Shown here piece by piece: positions 11,345 through 23,699 of a stretch of 64,000 bases of DNA. The translations under genes were made by a program, and so were the position numbers. The stretch's first letter is position 1; each line of letters starts with the position of its first letter. The notes beneath the pieces are model-generated. The model saw nothing but the letters and a program-made list of their open reading frames with translations, had not been told where the DNA came from and did no database searches. This stretch comes from Trematomus loennbergii (taxonomy: Eukaryota > Chordata > Actinopteri > Perciformes > Nototheniidae): the NCBI GenBank assembly GCA_012861695.1, contig JAAOOA010000174.1, positions 525,871-589,870 on the forward strand. The letters are read 5' to 3'.

Positions 11345-12247
11345 CTGAAATGAAAACAAAGACAGAGAGAGAGAGAGAGTTATTAACAGCCGCTAAAACA
11401 GACAAAGTCCTCGGAGGAGATTTGGACAAATATTATCATGTTTTGGCGACATGTGAACTTAAGCACACAGGAGGAGTTAGAACAGCTGTTATCCACCTGT
11501 ATTTCATCCTCTCTGTAAAGGCATTTCTCCCAAACGTACCGGCTCCTTGTTCCTACTGGCCATGGTTGTTCAGAGCTACTGGTCTCAGTTAAGTTGGACC
11601 TTATGCTACTGGACCTCCTAGTGCCACGCTCTAAGCCCTAACACCGGGTCATGTGACGCCTCTTTCATCACTAATCACTCTGCTGATAACCAAAGAGCTG
11701 GGGGACGCATTGTGTTGGTAACCTGGTAGTTCACGGAGATATATCCTGTCCTTTAATATAATCAAACATTTAAAGAAGTTCGGTCCAAGGAGAACCAAAA
11801 CATCACAAAGCTCATTGCTAGAAGCTATCAGCAAACAAGTGGCGTTCAAAACTATTATTAAAAGACAATAAAATGCCTTTCATAAAACCTGGTCTCCTTT
11901 CCTGCAGTTTTTAGGAGCCCTTTCCTCTTTGCAGCTGATGGCTAGACCACATAACAACAAAGCTACTTCATTTGATAAACTAGTCCGTTATCCTTTGCTT
12001 TTGGCCTGTGTTAGTATTGTTAATATACATATTGTTTGAATTCTTTACCATTTTACTGTTAGTACTTTTCGTTTTGCAAATTCCTTTGGTTTCCACTAGG
12101 AAATATTATAATAACAAATATATAAAATATAAAAATGACTACAGTGTCGAATAATCGATTAATATTCGCCAGGGCTGTCCGATTTTCGATTTTGATCATG
12201 GTCAGTTTCTGGCATGCCTAAGTCCTGCCATAGATTACATTTTTTTT
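11345..12247. other. 5' side of ppp3r1 exon 2; nothing recognised
   Basis: Presumed start of ppp3r1 intron 1 read on the minus strand. A search by eye for the short exon 1 (MGNEASYP...) found nothing here. A (GA)n tract sits at about 11,362-11,380. Confidence 0.4.
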
Positions 12248-12425
12248 ACATTACATTTCAGCTGACGCTTTTATCCAAAGCGACTTACAATGACTAATTA
12301 CAGGGACATTCTCCCTGGAGTAACTAAGGGCTAAGTGCCTTACTCAAGGGCACACTAGTGGTGGTGTTCCAGGTGGGATTTGAACTCCAGCCCACCTCAC
12401 TATCCATTAGACCACCACTACCCCG
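12248..12425 (-). mobile_element. tRNA-derived SINE
   Basis: On the minus strand the element begins with a tRNA-like promoter: box A-like TCTAATGGATAGTG and box B-like GAGTTCAAATCCC. It then runs through the conserved block TTGTAAGTCGCTTTGGATAA found in fish SINEs. It lacks a complete tRNA fold, so it is not a tRNA gene. Confidence 0.65.
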
Positions 12426-12639
12426 CTAGATATGGTATCAATGAGGATAGGTTCCAATTAAATAAACTGTTCAGGTTAAAGTATAGCTGAGACCGTTTCA
12501 ACATAATAAAGAAAAACATTTTCATATATATCTCACTCTCCCCACTGTTAGCACCACCTTTGCTCCATTTTAACCTGAAGAGTCGCTGGTATTTCACAAC
12601 ACCTGTGTGAATCAGAGGGAGGGAACACAACCAGCAGAC

Positions 12640-12825
12640 AGTGAGAGGAGGAGCTACAGTGGAAAGAGGAGAGCTTACACGACACACTCAGGAATTGAAA
12701 GTTAAGTTAGTCAGAGAGGCAGCCACACTGCAGTCGAGACTAGTCTCTGTTTCTGTCTAAAGAAAATACAAACTGAGTTCATCAGATCTTTCTCAACAAC
12801 ACAGCAGAGTCTCTGTCAAACACTG
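12640..12825 (+). other. TRIM U1 5' non-coding exon
   Basis: This sequence is nearly identical to 31,010-31,194 upstream of U2 and ends in ACTG followed by a consensus donor GTGAGT at 12,826. The intron runs to an acceptor at 13,285-13,286, directly before the coding exon. Two-exon structure with a non-coding first exon is common in fish TRIM genes whose ORF lies in one exon. The transcription start is not determined. Confidence 0.6.
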
Positions 12826-13288
12826 GTGAGTACAGCTGATTATATTTACACTTTCAACAAGCAGGATTACACAAAACTTCAGCTCTACTCAGACGAAAAC
12901 TCCACCCTTTACGTCCAACTTGTTTTCTCTAACAACATAACCATATATATGATATAGAGTCCTTTTAAACAGCTTAAACAGTCTCTTTGTATCAGCTCTT
13001 AGTACTTTAGTAACTTGTAACTGAATCTCTGTGGTGAGGAGTTTTGATTCACTTCTGCTTTCCTGCTCTTATTACATTTTGCTGTTTTTCAATAAAAATG
13101 TTTTCGACAAAACATGTATTTTCATTGCTGTTTGCCAGAGTTTCATGCTTGAACCTGTCAGAGTTAAATGGTCACGGTTGCTCATGGCTTGTTACAAGTT
13201 ATCAAAGTTCTTTCTTTAAAACATATATAATATGAATTGATGATTGATGTTTCAAATGTTTTTTTTTTTCTTTCTCATGTGTGTAGAT

Positions 13289-14922
13289 ATGGCTGCTGCA
13301 AGCTACCTGCCATCTGAAGATCAGTTCCTCTGCTCCATCTGTCTGGATTTGTTCACTGATCCAGTCACTATACCATGTGGACACAACTTCTGTAAAGACT
13401 GCATCACTGAACACTGGGATACAAGTGACAGGTGCCAGTGTCCCATGTGTAAAAAAGAGTTCAACACAAGACCTGAGCTGCACGTTAACACTTTCATCTC
13501 TGAGATGGTCGCTCAGTTCAGACAGTCGGCTCAACAGAAAGCCAGCAGCAGCAGCAGCAGCAGCTCAGAGCAACAAGTCTTCAAACCAGGAGAAGTTCCC
13601 TGTGACGTCTGCACTGAAACCAAACTGAAGGCCCTGAAGTCCTGCCTGGTGTGTCTGACCTCCTACTGTGAGACTCACCTGGAGCCTCATCTGACAAAGT
13701 CAGTCTGAAAAGACATCAGCTGATCGACCCTGTGGAGAACCTGGAAGACAGGATGTGTCCGAAGCACGATAAACCTCTGGAGCTGTTCTGTAAGACACCA
13801 GACATGTGTCTGCATGCTCTGCACTGTTTTAGACCACAAGATGCATGATGTGGTTCCTCTGAAAGAAGGATATGAAAGAAAGAAGGCCGAGTTGGGAAGA
13901 CAGAGGCAGAAACTCAGCAGATGATCCAAAAGAGACAACTGAAGATTGAGGAGATCAAACACTCAGTGGACCTCAGTGAGAAAGAAGCAGACAGAGAGAT
14001 AGCAGAAGGAGTTCAGGTCTTCACTGCTCTGAAGAAGTCTGTTGAGAGAGGCCAGGCCAATCTCATCAACACGATCAAAGAGAAGCAGAAAACAACTGAA
14101 AAAAAGGCTGAAGCTTTAATCAAAGAGCTGGAACAGGAAATCTCTGAGCTGAAGAAGAAAGCTCTGAGGTGGAGCAGGTCACACACTCTGAAGACCACCT
14201 GCATTTTCTACAAAGTGTCAAGTCCCTAAACATTCAACACCGACAACCCTCCAAGGACTTGAGAAAATTCAGCTTCACCCCAGCGGTATATGAGGGGACG
14301 GTGGTAAAGGCTGTGGCTCAGGTGGAGGAGACGTTCAGTAAAGAGATGAAGAAGCTGCTTGAAGCTGAGCTGAAGAGGATCCAGAAATATGCTGTAAATG
14401 TGACTCTTGATCCGCGTACAGCACATCCCTGTCTCATCCTGTCTGATGATAACAAAAGAGTTAAATTGGTGATGTCGAAAAGAATCTCCCAAACAACCGA
14501 GAAGATTTTCTGATTGTGATTGTGTTTTAGGAAAGCAGAGTTTCTCTTCAGGCAGATTTTACTTTGAGGTTCAAGTTAAAGGAAAGACTGAGTGGATTTA
14601 GGAGTGGCCAGAGAGTCGATCAACAGGAAGGAGAGATCACACTGAGCCCAGAAGATGGTTACTGGACTATATCTTGAGAAAGGGAATCGAGTACAAGCTC
14701 AAGGTGCTCCTCAGTCCTTCTCTCTCTGAAGTCTCAGCCTCAGAAGGTGGGGGTGTTTGTGGATTATGAGGAGGGTCTGGTCTCCTTTTATGACGTAGAT
14801 GCTGCAGCTCTGATCTACTCCTTTACTGGCTGCTCCTTCACTGAGAAACTCTACCCATACTTCTATCCTGGACTACATATGGCCGTAAAAATGCTGCACC
14901 TCTGATCATCTCTCCTGTCTGA
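13289..14922 (+). pseudogene. TRIM E3 ubiquitin ligase U1, frame-broken
   Basis: The start MAAASYLPSEDQFLCSIC follows the acceptor at 13,286 by 2 nt. Domains in order are RING (C3HC4, residues about 15-55), B-box 1 (CDVCTETKLKALKSCLVC), B-box 2 (CPKHDKPLELFC), coiled coil (13,921-14,230), PRY (LDPRTAHPCLILSDD) and SPRY to 14,922. A poly-serine AGC run lies at about 13,550. The frame is lost after residue 139 (one G missing in CAGGTC compared with U2), again near 13,790 and 13,900, and several more times in the SPRY. Family role: RING-dependent ubiquitination, often antiviral in fish finTRIM/TRIM25-like proteins. Whether the breaks are real or assembly indels is open. Confidence 0.85.
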
Positions 14923-16960
14923 GTCACCTAATCACTCATCTTATTTCATGTGTTGATTTAGTCAGAACATAGTTTCCATTTTATTTTCTACATAATAACT
15001 TTACTGTGGTGATTGATTTACATTTCATTCTTTATGTATCTCATTACATACAACACATTATTGGAAGCATTCATTTACTCAACAATTATCTCATCAACAC
15101 TTATTCTAACACATATGGAGAATATATGTATTAAAGTTTTTATAAAGCCACAGATAATTACTTTAACTTCAAGAAGGAGCCATTGTTCCAAAGACACCAC
15201 ATGTGTCAAGCTGAAGTTTGAATCAATAAGCAAATAAATGTATAGGTAAATGAAGCTTAATAATATGACATAAAATAAATAATAATGGTTTTGTTAATAA
15301 CTGTTATTTGTATATTTACATGCCAGGTGTTATAGTGAATACTGGTAAAATGGCTTATGAATCAAAGACATCTGTAAATATGTGATTGTGAGTTAAAAAC
15401 ATTCAAATAAACTGCATGTTGAACACAAGGTCTGAGAAAGCAGGGACTCGAGCACTAAACACTGAACAGGAAGGCATCATTTACATATCATTTGTATTTC
15501 ATGACACATTTCCTGTAGCTAATTCACAATAAAATTACTTGTATTACATCTGTTGATGGCTTTGACTGTGAAGAGCTTGTAGGATGAGATGTTTGTTTCC
15601 ACTATCAGTGATTGGATATTGGCTGTAGAGCAGAAAACAGTGGGGCTGATATCAGTGAGGTAGCATTCACTTTTACGAGTGAAGGCAGTCACTATAACAC
15701 AAAATCTACTCTTTACAATGAGGTAACTAACTACAGAGTTTAGCATTATACAAGTATTTATGCCAACAACTAATATAAGGACAAATTAGGTTTTATTTAA
15801 TACATTTTTTAAGGATATAACAGTTTGACTTAAGCCCTACTATTTGCTTCCTGTAGTTTTGCCATCTTTTTATAAAACTAGTTTCCCCCGTTGTGATATA
15901 AAAAGCTGAATCAACATGATGTCCTACGTTTGTTTGCATTGTGTCAACACTTATGTGTGTTTGCTGTGTGTGGTAGAAACAACTGGGTGAAATGTGATGA
16001 GGGTCACATGACTAACGGGGTTGGCCAAAAGCCAGAATACACCTCTTCCCAGGTTCTCAGTTTTAACTCATCATGCATACACGAAACCCTCTTTTTTTTA
16101 TACTTTGAAAAAATGCCTTTTCAAATGATTTCCCTCCCAGCTCATTTTTATAATCATTGAACTAAACAAGAACTCAATGTGTAACGGATTAAATATGTTG
16201 TCTTTCATCCAAGATAACATTCTTGACAAGTACAATTCAAAATAAAAAAATGTAAAATACTAATTTCAAGGTCACTGGTCTTTGTTGTTTGTGTGAGGAA
16301 TGTGTTCAGTGTTATTTGAGATGACAGGAAACAAGTCTTAAAAAAACAATAGAAAACTTGATGGGTTTCCGTATGCCAAGGATCAAAACCAATCTATAAT
16401 TTAGGCAAGATTTTAAAAATAATGGCAAATAGCCTTTTATTTTGTATTTTTTATTTCAGTGGTTAAAAACTCAGTATATGTTAAGGTCAGCAGGATTACA
16501 TTGTATCTGATTTTAGAATCTAAAAACAATAACTGCTGTTTTATTTGTTGTTCAAAGTTATGCATGAAATATCTTTTATAAGTCCTTTCAAGCCAGATTT
16601 AAAATAGTCAAGAAATGGCATTGCAAAAATAGTACTGTGGTATTTAATGCAAGTTTAACAGGATAATACCATATAGACCTCAGCACTGCGTTCATTGTGT
16701 TTTTGTTGTTGGACTACACTACAGTAACACACTACCACCACTTCCTGGTGTTCTGGCGCAGAGTGTCCACTGGATGGAGCACAACACAAAGGAAAGATAA
16801 GCATGGAGTCACTGTACTGTAAACCAAACACTGATATATGTGGAGACCCAGTTTGTGACAAACATGTACAGGATAACCTCTAATGTTGACCAAGGACAAA
16901 TGGGTTTTCCCAATGGTGTTCAATGTAATAGTTCAACTATGACCATGCTACCATATGTCT
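14923..16960. repeat. TRIM 3'-flank block, copy 2
   Basis: Closely matches 440-2,475 with scattered substitutions and short indels. Contains only short random ORFs. Confidence 0.75.
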
Positions 16961-17744
16961 TTTTTTTTTAAAGTGCATATTTAGAGTAAAAAACAAAAAA
17001 AATGCGTATTTAGAGAGTCTGAAAAAACAAAACACATTTTTTTACAGAGTCTGAAAAAATGAGAAATGACGTCACAATTACCAAGAGTCCAACTTGACAA
17101 CTTCACAATATTTGTTTTGTCCAAACCTCATAATTACTAATATACTTTTTACAATTATTAAAAAGGCGCTATCATGCTTTTTGGGTTTCTCCTTTCCTGT
17201 GTTCTATAGGTTTTAGTGCATGTAAATGGTCTGCAAAGGCTAAAATCCCCATGTGATCCCTCCAGATTGGCTAGTGTTCCAATACATTGTACGTGATAGG
17301 TTAAGGGGCGGGACATCTCTAAGCGGTTGACCAATCCCAACAGAGCCGGCCAGCTAACCAATCAGAGCAGACTGGGCTCTGGTTTCAGACAGAGGGTGAA
17401 AAGAGGTGCTGCAGGCAGTAGAGACACAAAATACAATCCTGGAACATTTATGAATGAGAATGTAAGCCCACAGCGTCTGTAACAACTTTCAAACAGTTTA
17501 TTTCTCATTTTTCCATGTATGAAGTTTCAGTGATGCAGCAGAGATAAAAACAGGAGTGAAACTCTAAGACTGAATCCATGTGGCCTCCATCACAAACATC
17601 CCTTTAAACCCCAGCAGACATTTCAGCACCGACTCAAATCAAACAAGCAGGAAACCAACCGTTAATAAGAAAATCAAAAGTGAAGAAACAAAAACATCCC
17701 TAAAACAGATCGAGTGGCAGGCGACTAAAAAACATTTAAGATTA

Positions 17745-19850
17745 CAGTTTTTTTTCCATGTTTAAACCTTTATTGGCAACATCAACGTGCTTGAAATGTT
17801 CATGTTTTTATTCATCACCATTATTTATATGTAAACACAACACGGTCTCACTGAATTTCATGAAATGAGCCAAAACTCTGAAATGCAAAATGAATAAACT
17901 ACAATACAAATGTTAAAGATTACTTATCCTCACCATGAAATACACTATCTGATAATAACACAACCCTGACACCATGTCCACACGCTTAAAATATGAAACT
18001 ATTACAGCTAAATAAACAGTTTTTTTAAGTAGCTATTTATCATGATCTCTATCTAGTTGAACATGCACCAAAAACTGTAGTTTCTTATTGTATAACTGTA
18101 TAAAAATTCAAATATGCAAGTGGTCAAACCAGTAATACACATACTAGCATGCACAGAGTAGATTATTTGCATTCGCAAGACATTTCACTCATTTCATTAA
18201 ATGTTGAGACCAGCTTTGAAAAAAGACCTTTAATAAAGCTTTTAAAGAGCTTTTAATAAAATCTGATCTACATGCAAAGAGCAACGGGCAGAAGAAGAAT
18301 AAAGAAGAGGAGATCACACGTCATGCAAACACATCACAAGTCTCTCGTTTCAGGTAGAAAAGTCTTGCAGAGCGTCGGTAAATCAGCAGTGTACTGAATA
18401 CTGAGTACAGCAGGTTTTCTAGCGCTTTAACGGCCATTTTTGTTGTTTCCCTCCTCAGCTTTGCTTCTCCCCCCCCCAAGAGAAAGTCGGAGGATAAAGA
18501 CGTGAATGTCCGAAAGCAGACGAGCTGCAAAAACAGATTCAGCTCACTACCGCAACATTTCTGTTGTGTCTCTCAAAATCATTTACAGCCTCGTCTCGGA
18601 GCTTGTTTTTCACTAAATCTTACAGTAAAAACAAAGAGAATGGATTTTTTTTGTACAGTTTTCCCAACCGGCAGTAGCCCTGCTTGTTAACGATCATCGG
18701 CTCTACAGTTCCTAATTTTCATAAAGCAAGAGATGTTTGAATTTCTACTCATTTTCTTCAAATGTGCAGAAAATGTAAAACCGTTGAGGAGTTCCTATTG
18801 GCTGAATTCAAGCTGCGACAACTGATTTTATTCCACTAAGCTGAGAGTGTTGAATCTGCAGATGTGTGTGAAGTAATAGTACTTTCAACATCAACGGTAG
18901 GCGCTGTTAAAAAAATGCAGACTCGTCCCTGACAGTATTCATGCATGTCGTAATTACAGGTTTCCAACTTGTACTTAATATTCAACATGTTATTACAACT
19001 CGGTGCTTAATTACACAAAAAGTGCCTAAAAAAAGCAAAACAAAAATGGACGCTCATGTTAGCCAAAGTCTGAAAACATGTAGTGCCCAATCTCCCTCTG
19101 TCCTCCTGACAAAACGACTGTAAAATGAAGCTGTTTTTTAAGTGTAAATGATGCAATACTCCAGTAAGATAAATGCATTCAATAATACAATTACATCTCT
19201 CAAATAAAAGACACAGATTTTTTTTTTATATATATATATATATATGTATATATACCTGTAATTCAACTGCATGTCATAAATTGTTGTTGGCACTTCATGC
19301 TGTGTTTGTGTTGTTCTGAAATCAAGTAACGTCACCGCTAAATACACTCATCCACTAAAGTTAACTCTCTTTAAGATAGACTTCCTTTGATTCTCCAAGA
19401 AAGAAAAAAAAAACAATGACACCAAAATAAATATAAAAAACCCACATACCTTGAAAAAACCAGTAAAACATACAGAACACATACACACTCAAAGACACAC
19501 ACACACGCACGCACACACACACTCCAGCTTTCCTCCACCAAACTGAAACCGCCGCTCTGCGTTAAAAAGCCGTCCGTCAGCTTTTCTTTGAAGTGCGGCG
19601 AGTCAGAGAGAGTTCCTGTTCGATAATACTTGGTGAGAGTTTGGCTTCAGAAGGCTCGGGGGAGGGGGGGGAGGGAGGGGGGACGGGGGTAAGGGAGGGA
19701 GGGGAGGATTTTTCACAAAGAAAATACTTTCATTGAGCGTATTGTTGGACGACGTCTTCAAGCAGATCTTCAGTAAATGGAGGAAGAAAAATAACAAAGT
19801 TGTCAGACGTCCACCACCATCTTTTTGTGAATGTCTAATCCACCAACGAC
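17745..19850 (-). pseudogene. ppp3r1: ppp3r1 terminal exon and 3' UTR, duplicated fragment
   Basis: Second copy of the ppp3r1 3' end. The terminal coding exon is at 19,803-19,850 ([15 protein letters not shown] and stop, with its acceptor), and the 3' UTR runs to AATAAA at 17,769-17,774. No upstream exons follow before the homology ends at 21,260, so this copy cannot encode calcineurin B by itself. It could act as an alternative 3' end only if transcripts from an upstream exon reached it. The exon is unchanged at the protein level. Confidence 0.85.
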
Positions 19851-21263
19851 CTGCGGGAGACAAAGGGGGGGGGGGTCACTTTTCAGTTTGTTTACATTAC
19901 TTTTAACACATGAAAGTTTTTCTGTAAATGACCAACTTGTTTAAAGAGTCCCTACTTTGCTTTTTGGGGGTTTCCCTCTCCTGTAGTGTGTTATAAAGGT
20001 TTTAGTGCATGTAAATGGTCTTCAAAGGCTAAAATGTTCCCGCCTCCATGGGACTCCTTTGTTTTCTTTAGGAACATAGTGACATCACTCTGTAACACCT
20101 ACTCTTCTATTGGCTAGCATTGGTAACACATGGTACGTGATAGGCTAAGGGGCGGGACATCTCTAAGCGAATGACCTATCACATTTTGATGGCATACTTA
20201 TACTATGGCTTTAATACTACATTATTATATATAAGTTTACGTGAGTACTGTATATATAGTAGTATAGTATTGTCTATGTGCAATACTGTTTCAAATCTGC
20301 CGGTAAATAGATTTTTTCCCCTTTAAGGGTTTAAAATAAAAGTTTAAAACAGACACTATTGGCCTAAAATATAATACAGCGTTTTTATGACCTTTGAAGG
20401 GCATGCTAGGATTTGTCTTTTAGCCCCTAGTTTGGGGTAACGGCCCTTTTTACTGTTTAACTTCACTCTTATAAATCGAATTTAATCACTTTAAATAGGA
20501 GATAGCAGCTGCTTTCAGCAAAAACAGTATAAAGAACACATTTATTGTCAGACCAACACGTTTAGCTTGAGGCCTTTATGTTGTTCTCACAATTAAGATA
20601 ATAAGATAAGTGAAAAGTACTTCATTGATCACTATTGAGTAGAGCAGGGATGACGTATTTTTGTAGGCCGACCTGGAAGTAAGCTGCTCATGGGTTCCCT
20701 CGACAATAAAGCAACGGGATTCCTCCATAGGATTTTGGAATATTGTAAAAAATAAGATCTGTGGAAAACGGACCTGTTTGATAAATGCACGTTTTGTTCA
20801 GCCGGATAATCTCCACATGTCTACCCTACTTTTATAATTTTCTAATCATAAATCTAATCACCAGAAGCAAGATGCTAACGTTATGCTATAAACGAACTAC
20901 AGCCGAGTACAGCAGGGTCGCACGACTTCAACGTCACGCCAACTTTAGATCGATATTAAAACATACAGATTCTAAATGTTACAAGTTGAAGCGTTTGTTT
21001 GAACAGTTTGCAGGAGGCAGAACAGGGCAAACAAACTTAGCGGGAGTGTTACGTGTTCGGCGTAATGACGTACAACGTCCTCGACAACTTCTGTAGTCCT
21101 ATTCAGCCACTTGTTAACAACCATCGTTTTTCAGACACGTAAACTCTTCAGAAATCACCAGTGGGGTCTCTGCTGATGGATTTAATGTCGAAGAACAAAA
21201 CGTGATCTGTCTCTTCAATTTGTTTCAACCACAGACCTTATTTCCAACTATTTTCCAAAAATA

Positions 21264-21957
21264 TGTGGGACCGTTTATTTGTGTGAGTAATGTGTTCAGT
21301 GTTATTTCAGCTGACAGGAAACAAGTCTTAAAAACACAAAAGGAAAACTTGATGGGTTTCCGTATGTCAAGGATCAAAACCAATCTATAAATCAGGCAAG
21401 ATTTTAAAAAACATGGCAATTAGCCTTTTATTTTATTTTTTATTTCAGTGGTTCAAAACTCAGTATATTTATATGTTAAGGTAAACAGGATTACATTTAA
21501 TCTCATTTTAGAATTTAAAACAACAATAACTGCTGTTTTATTTATTGCTCGAAGTAATGAATGCAAATCTTCTCACATTTGTATATTCTTATAATTCAAA
21601 CATAGTCAATAAATGGTATTGCAAAAATAGTACTGTGATATTTAATGCAATCTTAACAGGATAATACCATATAGACCTCAGCACTGCGTTCATTGTGTTT
21701 TTGTTGTTGTACTACACTACAGTGACACACTTCCACCACTTCCTGGTGTTCTGGCACAGAGTGTCCACTGGATAGAGCACAACACAAAGGAGAGATAAGC
21801 ATGGAGTCACTGTACTGTAAACCAAACACTGATATATGTGGAGACATAGTTTGTGACAAACATGTACAGGATAACCTCTCATGTTGACCAAGGACAAATG
21901 GGTTTTCCAAATGGTGTTCAATGTAATAGTTCAACTTTGACCATGCTACCATATGTC
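21264..21957. repeat. TRIM 3'-flank block, partial copy 3
   Basis: Starts abruptly at TGTGGGACCGTTTATTTGTG and matches 1,815-2,475. The left edge is the duplication junction, and the same edge sequence appears at 36,253 and, inverted, at about 60,470 next to an L2 LINE. The right edge is the TSD of the Ty3 element. Confidence 0.7.
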
Positions 21958-22679
21958 TGTGAGGATTTGCAGTATCTCTCTCCTTCCTCTCTTCTTTGTT
22001 TTATGTTTGTTATGTTCGGTCTGTCTGTCTGTGTGTCTGTCTCCCTGGCTGGGTGTGGCTGACCCACTTCTGATTCCCGCCAACTCACCTCCGCAGCTGC
22101 TGCTCATCATCCTGATTACACTACTCACCTTCACCTGCTTATATGCCCGGTCCTCTCATCCAGTATTCACCAGTTCGTCGTTTCACCTCGCTGGTAATTC
22201 GACGTGGTACATGAAGTTTATGGAAAAGCTAACTCTCTGTATTCCTGCCATATCTAACCTTTGGTTTCTCCGTCAGAATCCATCTGCCTACTCCTCTGCC
22301 TGCCACATCCAGCCACGAACCTCTCGTCTGAGTATCTCCGTGCTTCCACGCACACCAGCTCCAACTTGTCAACTATCGCCAGCTCTGGATCCCCGGCTTT
22401 CCTCGCCAGTGAACCTTCGTGCTTCCACGCACACCAGCTCCTTCCTGTCAACTCTCGCCAGCTCTGGTTCCCCGGCTCTCCTCGCCAGAGTATCTCCGTG
22501 CTTATCCGCACCAACTCAGTTGACAAACCCTGGCTTTGGATTTATTGGATATGAAATCCCTCGTCTGACTCTTTATAAGGTTTTTTGGTTAATAAACCTT
22601 TTTCTACCTCAAAGCTCTGTTTCATCGTCCTGTGTTCAGCATTGTGAGCTCACTCCTGTAGCTACTGGTGAGCTTAACA
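21958..22679 (+). repeat. 5' LTR of the Ty3 element
   Basis: A 722-bp LTR. TATA-like TTATATG at 22,139-22,145 lies about 29 nt before ACCAGTTCGT (22,169), the proposed RNA start. AATAAA is at 22,591-22,596. A degenerate internal tandem repeat (TCTCCGTGCTTCCACGCACA..., TCGCCAGCTCTGG...) spans about 22,330-22,510. ORFs in the LTR are not genes. Confidence 0.93.
22139..22145 (+). promoter_or_regulatory. TATA-like box of the LTR promoter
   Basis: TTATATG sits about 29 nt upstream of the sequence complementary to the primer site. This spacing fits an RNA polymerase II start at 22,168-22,169. The same motif occurs in the 3' LTR. Confidence 0.5.
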
Positions 22680-22681
22680 GA

Positions 22682-22691
22682 ACGAACTGGT
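22682..22691 (+). promoter_or_regulatory. Primer binding site, self-priming type
   Basis: ACGAACTGGT lies 2 nt after the 5' LTR and is perfectly complementary to ACCAGTTCGT at 22,169-22,178 within the LTR. It lacks the usual TGG start of tRNA-primed elements. Tf1 and sushi-group elements are known to prime with the folded-back 5' end of their own RNA. Confidence 0.65.
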
Positions 22692-22695
22692 CATT

Positions 22696-23697
22696 ATGAG
22701 CTCTGCTGACGCCGGATCGGATCCCGCCTCAGTCCAGCACGCCATTTCCCATCAGGAAATCTTCTGGGCCATCATGAGCAGATGATTCGAGCCTTAGTGG
22801 AGAGCAATCAGTCCATGGCTCTAAACGTCTCAAACCTTGCTGCTCAGGTCTCAGCTTTGACGTCTTCAGCTACATTTCCTGCTTCCTCCTATCCACCTGT
22901 GGATTCCACTCCATGCCGGGACTTCCCCATTGCCGATCCTGAGCCTTTCCACGGAGAGGTGGAGAAATGCAGAGGATTTATTTTTCAATGCAATAAGGTA
23001 TTTCGCCAGCGCCCCGTGTCTTTTTCCTCTGATGGAACTAAGATTAACTATATGTTGAGTTTGCTTCGTGGAAGAGCGTTAACCTGGGCCGAAGCATTGA
23101 GTTCTTCTGTGGATTACAATACCCTTTCCTTTGGAGTTTTTTCGGATCATTTTTCCTCTGTTTTTGATCATCCTGAACACTCTGGCTCAGCTGCTAGTCG
23201 TCTGTTGAATCTGCAACAAGGAACTCGAACCGTGGCAGATTATTCTATCGAGTTTCGCACACTGGCGGCAGAAGCCCGATGGGACGAGGCGGCTTTAAGG
23301 GCTGTGTTTGTCAGGGGATTGAGGGACCAACTGAAGGATGAGCTGGCTGCAAGAGAGGAGCCTGCTGACCTCCAATCCTTAATCTCCTGGGTTTCTCGTC
23401 TCGACAGCCGGTTGCGAGAGCGCCGTGCGGAGCGCACGCAGCGTCCTCCTTTTGCCTTGCCTTATCAGCCAAACAGTTCACCCAGGTTTGCTCCCTCTGT
23501 GTCCGGACCATCTGGCTTCACCTCACCTACCCGCGTGCCCACTTCTGCTATGGTGGAACCTATGCAGTTGGGACGCACTGGATTATCCCCTGAGGAGCGC
23601 CTTCGATATGAGGTGTGGAGAATGCCTGTACTGTGGAAAGGGTGGCCATATCCTCTCTGGCTGTCCTGTCCGCCCAAACGCAAGGGCTCGTCAGTAA
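22696..23697 (+). CDS. gag: Ty3 gag (capsid and CCHC nucleocapsid), frame-broken
   Basis: ATG at 22,696 (MSSADAGSDP) starts a gag of sushi type. The frame shifts near 22,780, then the capsid region is open to about 23,620 (FSSVFDHPEHSGSAASRLL; a DYSIEFRTLAAE segment typical of the retrotransposon gag domain). A last shift leads to the CCHC zinc knuckle CLYCGKGGHILSGC and the stop at 23,697. Gag packages the RNA in virus-like particles. The breaks look like single-base losses. Mammalian PEG10/RTL genes descend from sushi-group gag, but nothing here suggests domestication. Confidence 0.88.
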
Positions 23698-23699
23698 GG

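Larger units (their letters stand above)
14484..21260. repeat. Tandem segmental duplication of positions 1-7,130
   Basis: Near-identical to the window start with an offset of about 14.48 kb. It holds the TRIM 3' end, its flank, the minisatellite, the ppp3r1 3' UTR and terminal exon, and part of intron 4. It lacks the LINE tail at 6,659-6,956 and carries about 150 bp around 20,190-20,340 that copy 1 lacks. Homology stops near 21,260, where the sequence switches to a TRIM-flank block. Confidence 0.88.

Noticed and set aside
12360..12425. tRNA gene on the minus strand
   Set aside because: Box A- and B-like motifs are present, but the cloverleaf is incomplete and the sequence continues into a SINE body.
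22261..22554. ORFs inside the Ty3 LTRs (also 27,331-27,631)
   Set aside because: Repeated in both LTRs, opposite or out of frame to gag-pol, and rich in internal tandem repeats. Not genes.
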